Assembly (NCBI RefSeq): GCF_030122805.1
Contig: NZ_CP126080.1
Coordinates: 3,167,001 to 3,231,000, forward strand
Source: Mesobacillus sp. AQ2
Lineage (GTDB): Bacteria; Bacillota; Bacilli; Bacillales; Cytobacillaceae
Direction of reading: 5' to 3'
Length of the DNA: 64,000 nucleotides
Shown here: positions 27,440-36,224 of the stretch, piece after piece
Layout: each line of letters starts with the position of its first letter
How positions within the stretch are numbered: the first letter of the stretch is position 1
The notes under the pieces: generated by a model
Database searches by the model: none
Told to the model about the DNA's origin: nothing
The model's input: the letters and a program-made list of their open reading frames with translations, nothing else
Made by a program: the position numbers and the translations under genes

Positions 27440-27474
27440 GTCTTCCCTCTCCTTTCGGCAAGTTTTCAAAAATA

Positions 27475-27488
27475 AGAACGCATGTTCC
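27475..27488. promoter_or_regulatory. LexA (DinR) box 1 of yqjW
   Basis: AGAACGCATGTTCC matches CGAACRNRYGTTYC at all but the first position. It is about 36 nt upstream of the start codon, just downstream of a TATAAT -10 box on the minus strand. Confidence 0.8.
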
Positions 27489-27513
27489 GTATCATTATAC
27501 CCATTATATTAAG

Positions 27514-27527
27514 CGAATATGCGTTCG
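27514..27527. promoter_or_regulatory. LexA (DinR) box 2 of yqjW
   Basis: CGAATATGCGTTCG matches the LexA consensus at 12 of 14 positions and lies near the -35 region, so two sites would bracket the promoter. Confidence 0.6.
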
Positions 27528-27662
27528 GTTTCAATGGAAATTTTCCGGGTGACTGACTTAATTAAGGGCAAAATGGGGAGTCATGCCAGGATTGGAGATT
27601 TTTGCGGAAGGGTGTTTTCCGTGAGGATTTCCGATTATAATCAGGGAAAGAGGTGTTTGTCG

Positions 27663-27854
27663 ATGGATAAAAAACTCATTCGCAAAATGGTCCAAAAGTG
27701 CTTTGTGCAGTATCGGCATGATGAATCGCTCCCATTTGGAGAAGCAGAATTCGAAGAAATATATGAAAAGATAGCCGGAGTGAAAAACGAGGATCCCGAG
27801 GCGGATTTGCATGACATCATCAATGATGCGGTTTATGAATTTTTGTCTACATAA
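27663..27854 (+). CDS. yqzH: YqzH-like small protein
   Basis: A 63-residue acidic protein, MDKKLIRKMVQKCFVQYRHD to FLST, that resembles B. subtilis YqzH in sequence pattern (EDPEADLHDIINDAVYEFL) and in position next to yqjW. AGAGGTG lies 8 nt before the ATG. The open frame extends to 27519 without a start site. Function unknown. Confidence 0.75.
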   Translation: MDKKLIRKMVQKCFVQYRHDESLPFGEAEFEEIYEKIAGVKNEDPEADLHDIINDAVYEFLST

Positions 27855-27880
27855 AAAAACTGCCCTTTATGGACAGCCTT
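27851..27880 (-). terminator. Weak terminator between yqzH and the DUF4179 gene
   Basis: CTGCCC/GGACAG arms (one mismatch) with a 5-nt loop; on the minus strand GTTTTTTTAT follows. It may serve both convergent genes. Confidence 0.5.
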
Positions 27881-27884
27881 TTCG

Positions 27885-29234
27885 TTATTTTAGGCGGATA
27901 TTTGCTTCACCTTTAATTGTTGCGGGATAGTCATTCAGCTTTACCGTAATGGGGCCAGGTGCTGCTCCTTCATCGAAATAAGGAAACAAGACTTCAACAA
28001 ATCCACCTTCACCGCTCGATCTGACAGATTGTGAGCCATCACCGATTTCATTGCCAGTTTGGTCAACTGCCTGATCTAGTGATATATTTCCAAGCCCACC
28101 TTCAGAGCCTCTGCGGAAATTGAGCACCAAGTTATCCTCTTCCCTGCCCACTTTCTGCAATCGGCCGTCGCTGGGAGCTTTTACGATTTCCAGCTTATCG
28201 GTGTCGACAATGATTTCTACCTCGTCTTTATCCAGTGCGCGCAGGGAATTGAAGCGCAAGTGAAGCTCTTCTGGTTTTTTGAAAAAATTACTTTGCAAGA
28301 AGAATTCCTTTGAATACTCATCCATATGGCGGGCAGTGGTTCCATTATTGATCGCGGCCCATTCTTCGCCAGTTTCATCAACCAGCGTCAGGTCTTCAAA
28401 TCCAAATATCTGCTTAGAGTTCCCTTCATCAAAATGGGCTGTCACCCCAATTCTCGTCGGATAAACGGACACTTTTTCAATTGTGATTTTCTGGCCTTCG
28501 AACACGACTGTCTTGTTTACCTCAAACACTTCTTTTTTATCCTGGAAAGCATCTTTATCAATCGAGAATGGAAGCACCCACGTATCATCAAGCTTGGCAA
28601 GAGGCTGGCCATCTTCTGTTCTTCCTTCAGCGAGTTCAATGCTGAGCTGCAGATTTTCAGGCAGCTTTGTCCCGTAAAATTCATATCTTGCCTGAAGCAG
28701 CTCCTCATTATTCTGTGCATCCTCTACCCAGCCGCCGAACGAGGACACTGTTTCTTCAAGAGTATTCCCAGCGGTGTCAGTCAGCCTCAGATTTTCAACA
28801 GAGATTTCCTTGTGTCCGCCTGAAGAATCAATTTTATAAAACATCACCATCATCTGCTCATCGACAATCACCGAATCTAATGTGACCTTAAGGCCGTCAT
28901 GTTCATCGGATACACCAATTTTTAGCGCAAAGTCATTTTCAACGGCTGCAGTCAGCCCCTTATCATAGCGGACGAGCTCGACAATCCTCTCCATACCAGG
29001 AATCAAAGTAACATACGAAGCAAAAGTCTCTGACGTCCTCAGCATCGCTGTAAAAGCAAGCATCAGGATAGCCGCAGCTGCAAAGGTCCAGATATACAAA
29101 AGGTTTTTCTTCTTTTTCCTTTTTCCCTTGCTCATTCCGGCAGAGATTGCCTGATCCAGCTGTAGCTCAGGAACCTCAATATGTTCAAGCGCAGCCTGAG
29201 CCTTTGTCAGCTTTCCCTCTTCAGCATTATGCAT
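27885..29234 (-). CDS. DUF4179 membrane protein, probable anti-sigma factor
   Basis: A 449-residue single-pass protein: short N-terminal cytoplasmic part (1-45), lysine-rich stop then a helix at about 47-64 (YIWTFAAAAILMLAFTAML), and a large extracytoplasmic DUF4179-type domain (from about 75). Its ATG lies within the 3' end of the ECF sigma gene (8-nt overlap), the usual layout of a sigma/anti-sigma pair. The ligand is unknown. Confidence 0.8.
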   Translation of the reverse strand: MHNAEEGKLTKAQAALEHIEVPELQLDQAISAGMSKGKRKKKKNLLYIWTFAAAAILMLAFTAMLRTSETFASYVTLIPGMERIVELVRYDKGLTAAVENDFALKIGVSDEHDGLKVTLDSVIVDEQMMVMFYKIDSSGGHKEISVENLRLTDTAGNTLEETVSSFGGWVEDAQNNEELLQARYEFYGTKLPENLQLSIELAEGRTEDGQPLAKLDDTWVLPFSIDKDAFQDKKEVFEVNKTVVFEGQKITIEKVSVYPTRIGVTAHFDEGNSKQIFGFEDLTLVDETGEEWAAINNGTTARHMDEYSKEFFLQSNFFKKPEELHLRFNSLRALDKDEVEIIVDTDKLEIVKAPSDGRLQKVGREEDNLVLNFRRGSEGGLGNISLDQAVDQTGNEIGDGSQSVRSSGEGGFVEVLFPYFDEGAAPGPITVKLNDYPATIKGEANIRLK

Positions 29235-29748
29235 AGCCCAATCCCCCCTTATCTTCGAGCTGGCCTCGAAGCTCCTTCAACCCTTTATGGAGCCATGTCT
29301 TGACAGTGCCTTCCGGACAGTCAAGAATCTCAGCAATTTCCTTTATTTTAAAATCATGCACGTACTTCAATTCGATGACCTGCCTCGTTTTGGAATCAAG
29401 CTGTGCGATGATTTCCTCGACCTCCAGCCAGCTCGATTGGTGCTCGGCCCCCATCAGGCTGATGAGGTCATCGCTGACAAGGAGCTGTTTCCGTTTTTTC
29501 AATTCGTCACTGCAGTAGTTAAGAAGGATCCTTGTAAGCCAAGTCGTAAAATATTGCGGCTCCTTCAGCTTCCGGATTGAGCGATACGCCCTGTAGGTAA
29601 CCTCCTGCAAGGCTTCGACCGCATCCCCGCTGTTTTTCAGATAGCTGAGCGCAATCCGGTACAGTCGTACTTTATGCAGCTGCATCAATTCGTAAAACGC
29701 GGCTTCATCGCCTCTCTTAGCTCTTCGTACCAGTTCTTGAAGCTCCAA
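29227..29748 (-). CDS. ECF-type RNA polymerase sigma factor
   Basis: A 173-residue extracytoplasmic-function sigma factor with region 2 (ALSYLKNSGDAVEALQEVTY) and region 4 (LKYVHDFKIKEIAEILDCPE, then GTVKTWLHKGLKEL). The start is TTG at 29748, with GGGGG 7 nt upstream. It overlaps the DUF4179 gene. The target regulon is unknown; an ECF-like promoter upstream suggests autoregulation. Confidence 0.93.
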   Translation of the reverse strand: MELQELVRRAKRGDEAAFYELMQLHKVRLYRIALSYLKNSGDAVEALQEVTYRAYRSIRKLKEPQYFTTWLTRILLNYCSDELKKRKQLLVSDDLISLMGAEHQSSWLEVEEIIAQLDSKTRQVIELKYVHDFKIKEIAEILDCPEGTVKTWLHKGLKELRGQLEDKGGLGYA

Positions 29749-29778
29749 ATTGTTTCCCCCTGACCGTTTCTCTATCTA

Positions 29779-29805
29779 TTAGACCTGAAAACCGGAAAAA
29801 AGTTT
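29779..29805 (-). promoter_or_regulatory. Possible ECF-type autoregulated promoter
   Basis: On the minus strand AAACTTTTTTCC (29794-29805) contains the AAC core of ECF -35 boxes, and GTCTAA (29779-29784) follows with 17 nt between the AAC and GTC cores. It lies about 30 nt before the sigma gene. Confidence 0.4.
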
Positions 29806-29841
29806 TATCAAATTTAAAAAACCGCCAAAAAATCTGGCGGT
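29806..29841 (-). terminator. Terminator of yqjP-yqjQ
   Basis: ACCGCCA/TGGCGGT stem (29821-29827 with 29835-29841), 7-nt loop, then TTTTTAAATTT on the minus strand. Confidence 0.85.
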
Positions 29842-29849
29842 CTGAAAGT

Positions 29850-30641
29850 TTATTTTTTATTGAAGATATTTTTGCCAAATAATTCAAAAGTCCGGGGAAA
29901 CAGGGCATAGAATTTGCTGCCTGCGTTCATCCATCGCGGCAGATTGATTTCCCTTGTCTTTGTCATCATCCGGTCGACTACCTGCTTCGCCACATATTCC
30001 GGCTTGAGCATGAACCTTTTGACACTTTTCACATACGTCCCCTGCTTATCCGCAATATTAAAGAAGTTGGTCTCAATCGGTCCCGGATTGACAGAAGTGA
30101 CAAAGATTCGGTCATCAGCAACCTCCATGCGAAGACTGTTCGTGTAGCCGAGCACCGCATGCTTTGTTGCCGAGTAGACACTTGATTTTGGCGTAGCTAT
30201 TTTGCCTGCCTGGGAAGCGATGTTGATGATATGGCCGCTCTGCCGCTGCTTCATGCCTGGAAGAACCATGGAAGTGCAAGCAATCAAGCCGACCACATTG
30301 ACATCGAACATCGATTTTATTTCATCCATTTTCACTTCGTGGGCAAAATCAAAAACGCCGAACCCGGCATTATTGACCAATATGTCGACATAGCGGATGT
30401 CAGAAAGCACCTCAAAAAAAACTTTCTTGACTGCTTCTGGGTCTGAAACATCCAGCTGCCGTGCATGGATATTAATGGCGTACTTCGATTGCAATTCTTT
30501 TTTTAATATTTCCAGTTTATCGATACTCCGGGCCAAAAGGACAAGATTCGCTCCACGCGCAGCGCAAAGCCTGGCAATCTCAGCCCCGATTCCGCCCGAG
30601 GCACCGGTGATAATAATATTTTTCCCTTTTAAAGATTGCAT
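29850..30641 (-). CDS. yqjQ: Short-chain dehydrogenase YqjQ
   Basis: A 263-residue NAD(P)-dependent SDR with the TGASGGIG cofactor motif at residues 12-19, NNAG at about 89, catalytic Ser in NIASQAGK and YSATK (Tyr-x-x-x-Lys) at about 154. It follows yqjP by 11 nt. Substrate unknown. The C terminus is basic and aromatic. Confidence 0.92.
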   Translation of the reverse strand: MQSLKGKNIIITGASGGIGAEIARLCAARGANLVLLARSIDKLEILKKELQSKYAINIHARQLDVSDPEAVKKVFFEVLSDIRYVDILVNNAGFGVFDFAHEVKMDEIKSMFDVNVVGLIACTSMVLPGMKQRQSGHIINIASQAGKIATPKSSVYSATKHAVLGYTNSLRMEVADDRIFVTSVNPGPIETNFFNIADKQGTYVKSVKRFMLKPEYVAKQVVDRMMTKTREINLPRWMNAGSKFYALFPRTFELFGKNIFNKK

Positions 30642-30652
30642 CCACTTTCACC

Positions 30653-31618
30653 TCATTTTGCTGTATAAACGAAGGAGGTTCCTTCTTCCCTGGCTGAAAT
30701 GGCGTCCAGGGATTGTAAATAATCAAGTTGTCCGACGGTTTCCGAAATCGTCAGGTTCAGTTCACGTTCATATACCGTCGGGAAAAGCAATTTGCAGATC
30801 TCAAAAACAGTAAGCTCCCTGCCCCCGAGCATTCCTCTGACCTGCATGGCACGGTCGTGCTGGCGGGCGAGCCTCTTTTCAATCAAGTTGTGCAAATCCG
30901 TTATCTCCGTTCCATGACCAGTGTATACCAATCCTATCGGGTACTGCTGCAATTTTTTCAAGGTTGCATTATATTGGACCAGCGGCTTCGGTCTTTCTGT
31001 TTCACCTGGCAGCGGCGGTTCGAGCAATGGATTTGGCGAAATTCCGGCAAGAATCGTATCACCGGCAATCATTGTGCCGTCTTTTTCACGCAGCAGCACA
31101 ATATGGCTCTGTGCATGTCCCGGTGTCTCGATCACCCTCCATCCCGGCAGTGCCGGGGGAATGTCATTTTCTGAAATAGTCCCGGTCAACGAGCGATTGC
31201 AAGAAAATACTAATGTCTTTTTCATGATTTTCATCGATGGCACAAAAAAATGATCAGGTATTGCCGACTGCAAGAAGAAGTTCTCATAGAATTCCTGATG
31301 TTTCTTCTCGAATTCCGAAGTCCTGTTAATCCACCTTTCATTCAGATGATGTCCATAGACCTCAAGATCTTGTGAAAGGTAGTCCAGCATTCCTACATGG
31401 TCCGGATGATCATGTGTCAGGATGACCTGCTCGATATCTTCCGGCTTCAGTTTCAAATCAGCCAGCTGGGATTTGAACGACTCCCAGGACTCTTCCGTTT
31501 TTGTACCCGCGTCAACAAGTGTCAACCTGTCCCCTTTTACTAAATATGCGTTCACATCACCGACCGGGAAAGGAGTCGGCAAAGTCAGTTTGGCAATTCC
31601 ATCTTTCCATTCAGCCAT
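30653..31618 (-). CDS. yqjP: Metallo-beta-lactamase-fold hydrolase YqjP
   Basis: A 321-residue MBL-fold protein with the metal motif LTHDHPDHVG (HxHxDH), later metal ligands in TPGHAQSH and AGDTILAG and a final His in YTGHGTE. A winged-helix-like C terminus follows, as in LACTB2-type enzymes. The ATG at 31618 has GGGGTG upstream. It is the promoter-proximal partner of yqjQ. Substrate unknown. Confidence 0.9.
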   Translation of the reverse strand: MAEWKDGIAKLTLPTPFPVGDVNAYLVKGDRLTLVDAGTKTEESWESFKSQLADLKLKPEDIEQVILTHDHPDHVGMLDYLSQDLEVYGHHLNERWINRTSEFEKKHQEFYENFFLQSAIPDHFFVPSMKIMKKTLVFSCNRSLTGTISENDIPPALPGWRVIETPGHAQSHIVLLREKDGTMIAGDTILAGISPNPLLEPPLPGETERPKPLVQYNATLKKLQQYPIGLVYTGHGTEITDLHNLIEKRLARQHDRAMQVRGMLGGRELTVFEICKLLFPTVYERELNLTISETVGQLDYLQSLDAISAREEGTSFVYTAK

Positions 31619-31803
31619 ATTATCTATACACCCCAAAACATTATTTTTCTATAAGGTAAAGTGATTGTTTGTTCAAGAAATCATTCAACTTTATTGGTCT
31701 TGGTATTTTTTCAATATAAAATAAAGTTTACCTTTAAAATGAACAAAAGTCATTATTTTCAACTTTTACTTTCAGAAAAAACTAAAAACTTTTTAATTTT
31801 CTC

Positions 31804-31833
31804 TTGACACAGAGGTTGTCTTTCTTGCATAAT
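31804..31833 (+). promoter_or_regulatory. Sigma-A promoter of the proI T-box transcript
   Basis: A perfect TTGACA (31804-31809), 18 nt, then CATAAT (31828-31833), directly upstream of the T-box leader. Confidence 0.75.
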
Positions 31834-31859
31834 CACTATTAAAATTTCGTAAACTTTTC

Positions 31860-32099
31860 AAAAGCACTTGAGCAAGACGAGTAGACAGGAATGGTGTTAG
31901 AGAGTGGAGTCCACCGGCTGAAAGGCTCCGCGGCCCTCTTCATGTTGAAACCTACCTTGCGAGCTGCCAGGCAAACCTGGACGTATACCGGCGTTAACGG
32001 ATGTTGAGCTGCACTTATTCGGCAAACGCCGAAAAAGTGAATGAAGGTGGTACCACGGAAGCATGGCCTTTCGTCCTTTTATGGATGAAGGGCCTTTTT
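31860..32099 (+). ncRNA. T-box riboswitch, predicted proline-tRNA specific
   Basis: The leader between promoter and proI holds a long imperfect stem I, then the conserved T-box sequence GAAGGTGGTACCACGG (32043-32058) and a 12-bp terminator hairpin (32065-32076 with 32083-32094) with five T residues. A CCT followed by A at 31951-31953, in the GAAACCTACC part of stem I, is the likely specifier (proline codon). Uncharged tRNA-Pro should favour the antiterminator and raise proI expression. Leader start is approximate. Confidence 0.92.
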
Positions 32100-32142
32100 G
32101 TATTTCAATAACCGAAAACATAAACTTATGGAGGCGAATCTG

Positions 32143-32988
32143 ATGAAGAAGCTTGTTTTTGTTGGAGCAGGATCGATGGCGGAAGCAATGATTTCCGGGA
32201 TAGGGGCAAGCGGGCTTCTTCCGGGAGAGCAAATATGGGTTACAAACAAACAAGATAGTGACAGATTGAAAACATTGGAGCAGAAATATGGAATAAAGGC
32301 GACATATGATAGTGGAATTCTTTTTAAGGACGCGGATGCTATTGTCCTGGCAATGAAGCCAAAGGATGCAGCAGGAGCGATAGAGGAGATTAAGCCATAT
32401 TTATCTGAAGGGATGCTGATCATTTCCGTCCTAGCTGGCGTTTCGATTGACGCCATTGAAACGGCTGCCGAAAAGTCCCTTGCCGTGGTCAGGGCAATGC
32501 CAAACACCTCAGCTGCGATTGGCAAATCGGCAACAGCCCTGGCCGTGAATTCCGGTGTAAGTGAAGTACAGAAGACGCTTGTTCAGGAGCTTTTTAACAC
32601 AATCGGCCTGACGACAATCGTTGAGGAATATCAGCTGGACGCCGTTACAGGATTATCTGGCAGCGGGCCAGCCTATATATATTACCTTGTCGAAGCAATG
32701 GAAAAAAGCGCTGCCGAAATAGGTCTTGAAAAACAGACAGCAAAGCAGCTGATTATCCAGACGCTGCTGGGCGCAGCGGAAATGCTGACACACTCTGATA
32801 AGGAACCTGCACAGCTCCGCTTTGAGGTAACCAGCCCAGGTGGAACGACTGAGGCAGGCATCAAGGTACTTGAACAGCACGGAGTACAGTCCGCTTTTGT
32901 ATCCTGCATCAAGGAAGCCACCTCCCAATCAAAAAAGCTTGGCCGTCTGCTGGGCAATGAACTGGCAGCCGCAAACCGGCCCCTTTAA
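32143..32988 (+). CDS. proI: Pyrroline-5-carboxylate reductase
   Basis: Reduces pyrroline-5-carboxylate to proline with NAD(P)H. The 281-residue protein has the N-terminal dinucleotide fold VFVGAGSMAEAM, AMPNTSAAIG at about 120, and the C-terminal GLSGSGPAYIY and TSPGGTTEAGI signatures. The ATG at 32143 lies 8 nt after GGAGG; the open frame runs back into the T-box terminator but is not translated. It is controlled by the upstream T-box. Confidence 0.96.
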   Translation: MKKLVFVGAGSMAEAMISGIGASGLLPGEQIWVTNKQDSDRLKTLEQKYGIKATYDSGILFKDADAIVLAMKPKDAAGAIEEIKPYLSEGMLIISVLAGVSIDAIETAAEKSLAVVRAMPNTSAAIGKSATALAVNSGVSEVQKTLVQELFNTIGLTTIVEEYQLDAVTGLSGSGPAYIYYLVEAMEKSAAEIGLEKQTAKQLIIQTLLGAAEMLTHSDKEPAQLRFEVTSPGGTTEAGIKVLEQHGVQSAFVSCIKEATSQSKKLGRLLGNELAAANRPL

Positions 32989-33000
32989 AATTGCAAACCG

Positions 33001-33040
33001 GTCCCCTGTTTCTCTACAATGGAGAAAAAACACAGGGACG
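33001..33040 (+). promoter_or_regulatory. Hairpin that masks the ribosome binding site of the next gene
   Basis: GTCCCCTGT and ACAGGGAC pair (one bulged C), closed by TCTC/GAGA. The AGGGAC in the right arm is the only Shine-Dalgarno of the glycosyltransferase gene. It may instead be a weak proI terminator, but no T-run follows. Confidence 0.4.
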
Positions 33041-33045
33041 TGTGA

Positions 33046-34194
33046 ATGGTGCTTGTAATTTTACTGTCTTTAACTTTAGTCATCTGGATATTGGCAACAA
33101 TCGATGCCTTGATTGGCTTCAGGAAATTGGATTCCCTCGAAAAAGCAGGGGGTGCTGACCAAGAACCGCTCCTCAGCGTGATCGTGGCTGCCAGGAATGA
33201 AGAAGAAAATATAACACAAAGCGTCCGCACCCAGCTGGCGCAAACCTATAAAAATACCGAGTGGATCCTTGTCAATGACCGATCCGAGGATGGTACCGGA
33301 AATGTGATGGAAAACCTGAAAGGCACGGATACAAGAATTCAAGTGATTCATATCGAGAGTCTGCCAGAAGGGTGGCTCGGCAAGAACCACGCTCTCTATA
33401 AAGGCTTTCAGCTCGCGTCGGGCCGCCTGATCTTATTTACCGACGCTGATGTCATGTATCATCCCGAGGCTTTTTCAAGAGCGGTCGGTTATTTTGAGGA
33501 ACATAGCCTCGATCATTTGACCGCCGCCCCGAACCTTAGTGCAAAGCCCTTCTGGCTGAAGGCCTTCGTAGCGTTTTTCTTATTTGGCTTTTCTTATTAC
33601 AAGCGACCGTGGCTCGGCAATAACCCCCGGGCGAAGACGGGAGTCGGCATCGGTGCATTCAATATGATGACCCGGTCGGCTTATGAAAAAGTCGGCACAC
33701 ATGAATATATAAAAATGCGGCCTGATGATGATTTGCAGCTGGGAATGATGGTAAAGCGCCAGGGTCTTAAGCAGCGGATTGTCACGGCTATGACGTTAAT
33801 TGAAGTGGAATGGTACCAAACCCTCGGCGAGGCTTTAGGCGGGCTGGAGAAAAACACCTTCGCCGGCCTTCACTACAGGATCAGCATGGTGCTGTTTTCG
33901 GTGTTCGGTGTCTTTGTTTCACAGGTCTTACCGTTCTTCACTGTTTTTTCGGGTAACCAGTCTGTTGCAATCCTTAGTGCTGTTAATCTCGCATTCTTGG
34001 CTGTTCTGTATGTGATGGTAACCAAGAAAATGACCCAATTTTCACCATGGCTGTTCCTTGTCCTGCCCTTTACGGCCCTGCTGTTCATTTTCTCCCTCTT
34101 AAGAGCAAGCTACCTGACTATGAAAAGAGGCGGCATCATCTGGCGCGGAACGAAATATACGCTGGCGGAATTAAGAAAAAACACATTACGGTGA
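33046..34194 (+). CDS. Membrane glycosyltransferase, family 2
   Basis: A 382-residue GT2 enzyme: N-terminal signal anchor (1-22), catalytic domain with LLSVIVAARNEEENI, the DxD-type metal motif FTDADVMYH and the RPDDDLQLG acceptor motif, then three C-terminal helices (about 285-360). The arrangement resembles carotenoid or lipid glycosyltransferases. Substrate unknown. It follows proI by 57 nt and could be cotranscribed. Confidence 0.85.
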   Translation: MVLVILLSLTLVIWILATIDALIGFRKLDSLEKAGGADQEPLLSVIVAARNEEENITQSVRTQLAQTYKNTEWILVNDRSEDGTGNVMENLKGTDTRIQVIHIESLPEGWLGKNHALYKGFQLASGRLILFTDADVMYHPEAFSRAVGYFEEHSLDHLTAAPNLSAKPFWLKAFVAFFLFGFSYYKRPWLGNNPRAKTGVGIGAFNMMTRSAYEKVGTHEYIKMRPDDDLQLGMMVKRQGLKQRIVTAMTLIEVEWYQTLGEALGGLEKNTFAGLHYRISMVLFSVFGVFVSQVLPFFTVFSGNQSVAILSAVNLAFLAVLYVMVTKKMTQFSPWLFLVLPFTALLFIFSLLRASYLTMKRGGIIWRGTKYTLAELRKNTLR

Positions 34195-34274
34195 GTACAA
34201 TTTTTCCTTTCCTCTTAAAGCCCTGTTATACTAAAAATATATTTTGGATAGCGAAATAAAAGGAGGCTGCTGGA

Positions 34275-35297
34275 TTGGAAAAGAAATTATTTTCCCCTTA
34301 TAAAATCAAAGATTTAACCCTGAAAAACAGGATTGTCATGGCACCGATGTGCATGTATTCATGTGAAAAAGAAGACGGGATCGTCACAGACTTCCATATG
34401 ACTCACTATGTAAGCCGTGCTGTCGGCCAGGTAGGCTTGGTCATTCTCGAAGCAACTGCAGTCACACCGCAGGGCCGGATTTCGCATCAGGACCTGGGTA
34501 TCTGGAGCGATGAGCATGTTCCCGGGCTTACAAGACTGACTGAACAAATCAAGCAGAACGGCGCCGCAGCTGGTATCCAGCTGGCACATGCCGGCCGAAA
34601 AGCAGCATTGCGTGATGAAATCATCGCCCCTTCTGCAATCGCTTTTGATGAAAAGTATAAGGAACCAAAGGAAATGACGGCGGAAGAAATCAAGGAAACT
34701 GTCGAGGCATTCAGGAAGGCTGCTGAAAGAGCTAAGCGTGCAGGCTTCGATGTGATAGAAATTCATGCGGCACACGGGTATTTGATCAACCAGTTCCTCT
34801 CCCCTCTTACAAACAAACGGGAAGACGAATACGGCGGCACTGACGAGAACCGTTTCCGCTTCCTTAGCGAAATCCTTGAAGAGGTAAAAACAGTGTGGGA
34901 CGGCCCTCTGTTTGTCCGTGTTTCTGCATGCGATTATCAGGAAGATGGCCTGACTGCCGATGATTATGTAAAAATTGGTGCATCCATGAAAGAATTTGGG
35001 GTTGATTTAATTGATGTCAGCTCCGGCGCGGTTGTGCCAGCAAGAATCCACGCCTACCCAGGCTACCAGGTCAAGTTTGCTGAAAAAATCAAACATGGAG
35101 CCGATGTGGCTACCGGAGCTGTCGGGTTGATCACAACCGGTATCCAGGCTGAAGAAATCCTGCAGAATGATCGCTCCGATCTGATTTTCATAGCCCGAGA
35201 ACTGCTTCGCGATCCATATTGGCCAAGAACTGCGGCCAAAGAGCTTGGAACAAGCATCGAATCGCCTAAGCAATATGAACGAGGATGGATATTTTAA
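34275..35297 (+). CDS. namA: NADPH dehydrogenase, old yellow enzyme family
   Basis: A 340-residue FMN ene-reductase like B. subtilis YqjM, linked to oxidative and electrophile stress. Motifs: [11 protein letters not shown] with the FMN-tuning Cys, [10 protein letters not shown], the substrate-binding HAAHGYL pair of His, and RELLRDPYW near the C terminus. The start is TTG at 34275, about 9 nt after AAGGAGG. A strong terminator follows. Confidence 0.95.
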   Translation: MEKKLFSPYKIKDLTLKNRIVMAPMCMYSCEKEDGIVTDFHMTHYVSRAVGQVGLVILEATAVTPQGRISHQDLGIWSDEHVPGLTRLTEQIKQNGAAAGIQLAHAGRKAALRDEIIAPSAIAFDEKYKEPKEMTAEEIKETVEAFRKAAERAKRAGFDVIEIHAAHGYLINQFLSPLTNKREDEYGGTDENRFRFLSEILEEVKTVWDGPLFVRVSACDYQEDGLTADDYVKIGASMKEFGVDLIDVSSGAVVPARIHAYPGYQVKFAEKIKHGADVATGAVGLITTGIQAEEILQNDRSDLIFIARELLRDPYWPRTAAKELGTSIESPKQYERGWIF

Positions 35298-35323
35298 GCA
35301 AAACTAAAATAATCATTGTGTCT

Positions 35324-35363
35324 AAAGAGGCATCCAGAATAATACTCTGGATGCCTCTTTTTG
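35324..35363 (+). terminator. Terminator of namA
   Basis: A perfect 15-bp stem (35324-35338 with 35346-35360) with 7-nt loop, followed by TTTTGC. Confidence 0.92.
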
Positions 35364-35383
35364 CTTAAAACGAGTTTAATATG

Positions 35384-35486
35384 AATGACGGACACTTTCC
35401 TGCGCTTTTCACCAATTTCTGTCCGTCATAGCCTTGATGACGGACACTTTCGTGCGCTTTTCATGAATTTCTGTCCGTCATATGTC
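35384..35486. repeat. 52-nt-period inverted repeat element (array C), two copies
   Basis: GGACA starts at 35390 and 35442, exactly 52 nt apart. Between the copies lies a perfect 10-bp inverted repeat with a 7-nt loop (TGTCCGTCAT and ATGACGGACA). The linker CACTTTCNTGCGCTTTTCA is shared by both units. It lies between the convergent namA and methyltransferase genes. Layout as in arrays A, B and D. Confidence 0.85.
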
Positions 35487-35520
35487 TTAGATCAGTTTAC
35501 TAATACAGTAACCCCATAGA

Positions 35521-35556
35521 AAAAGAGACTGTCATCAAAACAGCCCCTCTTTCCAT
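35521..35556 (-). terminator. Terminator of the methyltransferase gene
   Basis: Imperfect arms AGAGGGGCTGT and ACAGTCTCT with a 7-nt loop, then TTTTTC on the minus strand. Confidence 0.55.
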
Positions 35557-35568
35557 GAAATCATTTAT

Positions 35569-36198
35569 TTAACTGCCCTTCACCAGCAAAATCCTGCGGT
35601 ACATATCCCCGAACATAACGCCTTCATCAGCAATCAATCGGATTCTGTCTTTTTCTGTTGAGCAGGCTTCCTCAAAGGATACGCCGATGTCGGTCCCAAG
35701 CAGCTTGATCACATGCCTGAAGGCTTTCTTGACGAAGGAAAGTCCTTTCCCTGGCTGAGCAAACTTATCGAAGACCAGCACCAGGCCATCCTCCCGGCAT
35801 ACTCTTACCATCTCGGCAAACGCCCTTCTATGGTCGGGGACGACGGATAAAATTAAACTTCCCACAACATAATCAAAGGCATCATCAGCAAAGTCCAGCT
35901 GCTGGGCATCCATTTTTAAAAAAGTAATCTTTGAGCCCTGGAATTTATCCTTTGCTTTCTGAAGCATATCCTCTGAATAATCGATTGCAGTGATATCCAG
36001 CTGTTCATAGGGCAAGCGCTCGATGTCGGCTCCTGTGCCTGCACCAACAAAAAGCACTTTGTCCCCAGGCTGCAAGTGTAAGTCTTTAAAAAGTTTCTCT
36101 CTCGCCTTGGAAAAAGGGCCGGCATTGAAAATCGCATCATAAATCGGCGCCCAGCCTTTGTAAATGATCTTATTCCAGGAATTATTAATAGCGTCCAC
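35569..36198 (-). CDS. Class I SAM-dependent methyltransferase
   Basis: A 209-residue methyltransferase with motif I VLFVGAGTGADIE (about residue 48), the acidic IDYSEDML, and FDYVVGSLILSVVPD as post-motif regions. The pattern resembles UbiE/PmtA-type lipid or quinone methyltransferases. The start is a GTG at 36198 with only a weak Shine-Dalgarno. It lies downstream of a cadC-like promoter/operator and may be read from it. Confidence 0.85.
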   Translation of the reverse strand: MDAINNSWNKIIYKGWAPIYDAIFNAGPFSKAREKLFKDLHLQPGDKVLFVGAGTGADIERLPYEQLDITAIDYSEDMLQKAKDKFQGSKITFLKMDAQQLDFADDAFDYVVGSLILSVVPDHRRAFAEMVRVCREDGLVLVFDKFAQPGKGLSFVKKAFRHVIKLLGTDIGVSFEEACSTEKDRIRLIADEGVMFGDMYRRILLVKGS

Positions 36199-36224
36199 CC
36201 CAATCTGATCCCAAATGCAAAGTT

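Noticed and set aside
31897..32253. 118-residue minus-strand frame over the T-box
   Set aside because: It is antisense to a structured leader and the proI start, with no start signal.
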